Shown: piece by piece, positions 61,519 to 64,000 of the stretch
Position numbering within the stretch: the stretch's first letter is position 1
Layout: each line of letters opens with the position of its first letter
Source of the DNA: Halobacteriovoraceae bacterium
GTDB lineage: Bacteria > Bdellovibrionota > Bacteriovoracia > Bacteriovoracales > Bacteriovoracaceae
Direction: 5' to 3'
DNA: 64,000 bases
NCBI GenBank assembly: GCA_020635115.1
Contig: JACKAK010000001.1
Coordinates: 372,001-436,000 of the forward strand
Made by a program: the position numbers and the translations under genes
Notes under the pieces: generated by a model
The model's database searches: none
Told to the model about the DNA's origin: nothing
Seen by the model: only the letters and a program-made list of their open reading frames with translations

Positions 61519-63396
61519 TTATTTTAGAAAAAGTAGCGCACCAAGTAACAGAGGGAGATAGAAAATTGATGCCCAAAAATATTTTTTCCCCCATTCTTTC
61601 AACTCTTCTTGTCCATTTCTATACTTGTAAAAACCTTGCAACGAGATGGCGAGCATGACGAGTCCAATTATTATTGCAAAAATCTCATAAGGCCTTCCGG
61701 CCCCTGCATACTTAGCAGGTAGTAAGCTAGCACCTATGAGTAAAATGGTATAGGTGAACACATTTTGAATTGTCTGGCGAATTCCTTTTACATTTGGATA
61801 GACTCGTATCCCAGCATTTGCATAGTCCTTTGAATAAATTACTGAGATGGCCATGAAATGTGGTATTTGCCATGCAAATAGAATGGCAAATAACGACCAG
61901 GCCATTGGGGCAAAGGTGCCCGTAACCGTCGTCCAGCCCATGAGAGGAGGAATGGCACCGGGGAGAGCTCCTGCGAATACAGCAAGATGAGATTTTCTTT
62001 TAAGAGGGGTGTAAACGAATAGGTAACTCAATGCGGCGATTAAACCCAAAATTGAAGTCAGGGGATTAACTACCGGCCATAGTAAGGGAATAGAAATTCC
62101 CAATAAGCTAGTTCCTAAGATCATCACAAACTTAGAAGAAACTCTGCCGGCCGGAAGAGGTCTATCGAGAGTTCTTTCCATTGTCTTATCAATATCTTTT
62201 TCGATGAGGCAGTTTAGAGAAGTTGCACCTGAGACTACCATTGCGATCAAAACTAATGAGGCCAATGCTCTAAAAAAATTAATGTGTTCAGGAACTAAAA
62301 TCAAACCAACAAGGGCAGTAAGCATGACGAGTGAAGAGAGTTTTGGTTTGGTGAGATCTATTACATCTTCAAAAAAAGTATGAAGACCACGCGGATGGAG
62401 TTCTTCTTGTGCACTTCTATAAGTTAGAAAAATTTTCCATGCTACACCTAGAGAAAGGGCGGCTCCGGCAAGATGAGCAGTTGTAGGAAAAGGTAACATA
62501 TTAAAGGCTATTGTTAGAATTCCTAATTTAATCTGAAGGAGAATAATGAGAATCAAACCAACAAGATATATTTTCTGTTTTTTCACAAAAGATTTAAATT
62601 CATTAGATAGAATATTCATGAGTTTAATATTTTTTATCACGAAATAAACAATTAGAAGAAAGACCAAAATAGCATAAACTCTGTGGAGCATGTGCAATTG
62701 TGCTTGAGCAGTGCTGGGCCATAAAGTTGTTTCCCACTTTAAAGTGTCAAGACACAATATTGAATTCTTGCTTCCAAGTCCACACGAAGCACCTGCGGCA
62801 GAGTGACGCATAAATGCCCCAAGTATCATTTGAGAATAAATGAGCATGCAAATAATGAATGCACTGTTTTTCAATTCTCCAGGCCATTGTGATGATATTT
62901 TTTCACTTTCACTATGAATGCTGTTTTCAAAAATTAATGAATCACCCAATTCATAAGTTTCTTTAACAATGCACTGATGGTTTATAAAAATTAAAGTGCA
63001 GAAAAAAATCATCGATAGCCCAAGATGACTCGTTGAAACGATGGTTGGTAGCTGATAGATAACAGTTATCCCTCCTAAAAGACCTTGGATTATTACGAAG
63101 AAAAGGGCCAAACAAGAATACTGAAAAATAATTCTATTATACTTATTCAATTTGTTTTTCTTATAATCTTTATTAGCAAAAAAAAGAAGAAGTAGGGTTA
63201 AAAAACCAACGAGTGAGGCCAGAAGTCTGTGACCGTGTTCTATGAAAATACCGCCTTCCATTTTCGGAAATAATTGTCCATAGCAAAGAGGCCAATCGGG
63301 ACAGGCCAAAGAAGATTGAGTATTATGAACAAATCCTCCCCACAGAAGTAAAGAGAAAGTCACAAATATAGCAATGAGAGATAGTCTTTTAGTCAT
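61519..63396 (-). CDS. ctaA-ctaB: Fused heme A synthase (CtaA) and heme O synthase (CtaB)
   Basis: 625 residues that carry two enzymes. About 1-330 is the COX15/CtaA-type heme A synthase with eight hydrophobic segments: GGFVHNTQSSLACPDWPLCY, the ligand His in IEHGHRLLAS and LHMLHRVYAILVF. About 335-625 is the UbiA-type protoheme IX farnesyltransferase: DVIDLTKPKLSSLVML, NCLIEKDIDKTMERTLDRPL with the Asp-rich site, and YTPLKRKSHLAVFAGALPGA. CtaB makes heme O from heme B, CtaA turns it into heme A for subunit I. The fusion has CtaA first although it acts second. It lies 216 bases before coxB. Confidence 0.93.
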   Translation of the reverse strand: MTKRLSLIAIFVTFSLLLWGGFVHNTQSSLACPDWPLCYGQLFPKMEGGIFIEHGHRLLASLVGFLTLLLLFFANKDYKKNKLNKYNRIIFQYSCLALFFVIIQGLLGGITVIYQLPTIVSTSHLGLSMIFFCTLIFINHQCIVKETYELGDSLIFENSIHSESEKISSQWPGELKNSAFIICMLIYSQMILGAFMRHSAAGASCGLGSKNSILCLDTLKWETTLWPSTAQAQLHMLHRVYAILVFLLIVYFVIKNIKLMNILSNEFKSFVKKQKIYLVGLILIILLQIKLGILTIAFNMLPFPTTAHLAGAALSLGVAWKIFLTYRSAQEELHPRGLHTFFEDVIDLTKPKLSSLVMLTALVGLILVPEHINFFRALASLVLIAMVVSGATSLNCLIEKDIDKTMERTLDRPLPAGRVSSKFVMILGTSLLGISIPLLWPVVNPLTSILGLIAALSYLFVYTPLKRKSHLAVFAGALPGAIPPLMGWTTVTGTFAPMAWSLFAILFAWQIPHFMAISVIYSKDYANAGIRVYPNVKGIRQTIQNVFTYTILLIGASLLPAKYAGAGRPYEIFAIIIGLVMLAISLQGFYKYRNGQEELKEWGKKYFWASIFYLPLLLGALLFLK

Positions 63397-63463
63397 TATT
63401 TATTTAGTGCTTTTATAAAATAAAAGTCCTTATAAAATCTTGTGTTAATTTCGTAAAGCTTAT

Positions 63464-64000
63464 TTAAGAAAAGATTTGTTTGATTTCATCCTCTAATAAA
63501 ATTTCTTGTTCCATAAGTTTGCCTGACATCGCGAGTAATTTCAATTTATTGTCGTTAATTATTTTTGATACTTGCTCTTCTTTGGATTTCATCATGTTTT
63601 GAATTTCTTCATCTATTTTTGCAGCTGTAGATTCACTAAAATCTTTTGGTCTAGACATTTCACGTCCCAAAAAACTATGTTCTTCGCCTTGAGAGAAGGC
63701 TACATAACCCAATTTTTTACTCATTCCCCAATTTACTATCATTTTACGAATTAATTTTGTTGCTCTTTTGAGATCATCTTCCGCCCCTGTAGTGATTTCA
63801 TTGAAAATGACTTCTTCAGCAATTCTACCTCCTAACAAAATTGCGATTTGATTTTCTAAATGAGTTTTTGAAAGATTTACTCTCTCTTCAATTTGAAATT
63901 GTTCAGTGAAGCCAAGTGCTCTTCCTCTTGGAATGATGGTAATTTTTCTTACAGGGTCTGCGCCTTTAAGACACATTGCAACTAAAGCATGCCCGGCCTC
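63464..64000 (-). CDS. ftsH: ATP-dependent zinc metalloprotease FtsH, C-terminal part
   Basis: Only the 3' part is in the window; the frame is open to base 64000. The first residues are EAGHALVA, i.e. the zinc-binding HEAGH motif just after its first His, followed by the FtsH-typical ITIIPRGRALGFTEQ, LLGGRIAEEVIFNEITTGAE with the third zinc ligand in TGAEDDLKRAT, and a C-terminal helical tail of about 60 residues. Membrane-bound protease for quality control of membrane proteins and sigma/LPS regulators. The oxidase assembly genes begin 67 bases downstream, with no obvious terminator between. Confidence 0.95.
   Translation of the reverse strand, partial: EAGHALVAMCLKGADPVRKITIIPRGRALGFTEQFQIEERVNLSKTHLENQIAILLGGRIAEEVIFNEITTGAEDDLKRATKLIRKMIVNWGMSKKLGYVAFSQGEEHSFLGREMSRPKDFSESTAAKIDEEIQNMMKSKEEQVSKIINDNKLKLLAMSGKLMEQEILLEDEIKQIFS

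Overview
The window is AT-rich (roughly one third G+C by eye) chromosomal DNA of a Gram-negative bacterium: outer-membrane lipoproteins, periplasmic-type substrate-binding proteins, an FtsK with N-terminal membrane segments, RseP and PbpC. A transcriptional regulator resembling the TIGR02147 family (known mainly from Bdellovibrio and Fibrobacter), a one-polypeptide CtaA-CtaB fusion, many lipoproteins with Ser/Asn-rich linkers and the low G+C suggest a Bdellovibrionota predator, most likely of the Bacteriovorax/Halobacteriovorax side. This taxonomic call is inference; the complete 16S gene at 51756-53300 would settle it.

Layout. 1-2460 (+): three overlapping unknown genes, the first cut by the left edge. 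2471-11700 (-): pbpC and a giant alpha-2-macroglobulin gene, then an HD-GYP-like gene. 11850-15830 (+): hisS-valS. 15865-20050 (-): two small exported proteins, a GT9-like glycosyltransferase, an EI24/CysZ-like membrane protein, a DUF309 protein and fabI. 20227-24059 (+): a tightly coupled set of a HisC-like aminotransferase, an FAH-family hydrolase, homogentisate dioxygenase and a flavin reductase, which looks like tyrosine/aromatic catabolism. 24090-31290 (-): an LVIVD-repeat lipoprotein gene interrupted by an in-frame stop, a peptide-type ABC substrate-binding lipoprotein, trigger factor, truA and an outer-membrane protein. 31268-39440 (-): a core operon region rpsB-tsf-pyrH-frr-uppS-cdsA-rseP-tsaB-psd-pssA (no dxr). 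39627-44453 (-): a large lipoprotein, a small HPF-like protein and ftsK. 44600-47816: rplY, a candidate small RNA, a nitroreductase-family gene and a divergent regulator. 48313-53699 (-): an rRNA operon in the order promoter, tRNA-Ala(TGC), 16S, 23S, 5S, terminator, with no tRNA in the 16S-23S spacer. 53790-54764: a cyclophilin lipoprotein and a small secreted protein. 54777-56253: a gene-free stretch holding decayed IS605-family tnpB remnants. 56254-63396 (-): a cytochrome c oxidase cluster (ctaAB, coxB, coxA, coxC, diheme cytochrome c, sco, subunit IV). 63464-64000 (-): the 3' end of ftsH, cut by the right edge.

Most of the window is housekeeping DNA. The points I consider most worth a second look are the in-frame stop in the LVIVD gene, the tnpB fossils with a recognisable right-end hairpin, the unannotated terminator-ended transcript between rplY and the nitroreductase gene, a structured rpsB leader, a phosphatidylserine decarboxylase without its usual catalytic histidine, the CtaA-CtaB fusion, and a striking excess of the tetranucleotide GGCC. 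I did not find CRISPR arrays, prophage modules, or an obvious new defence system.
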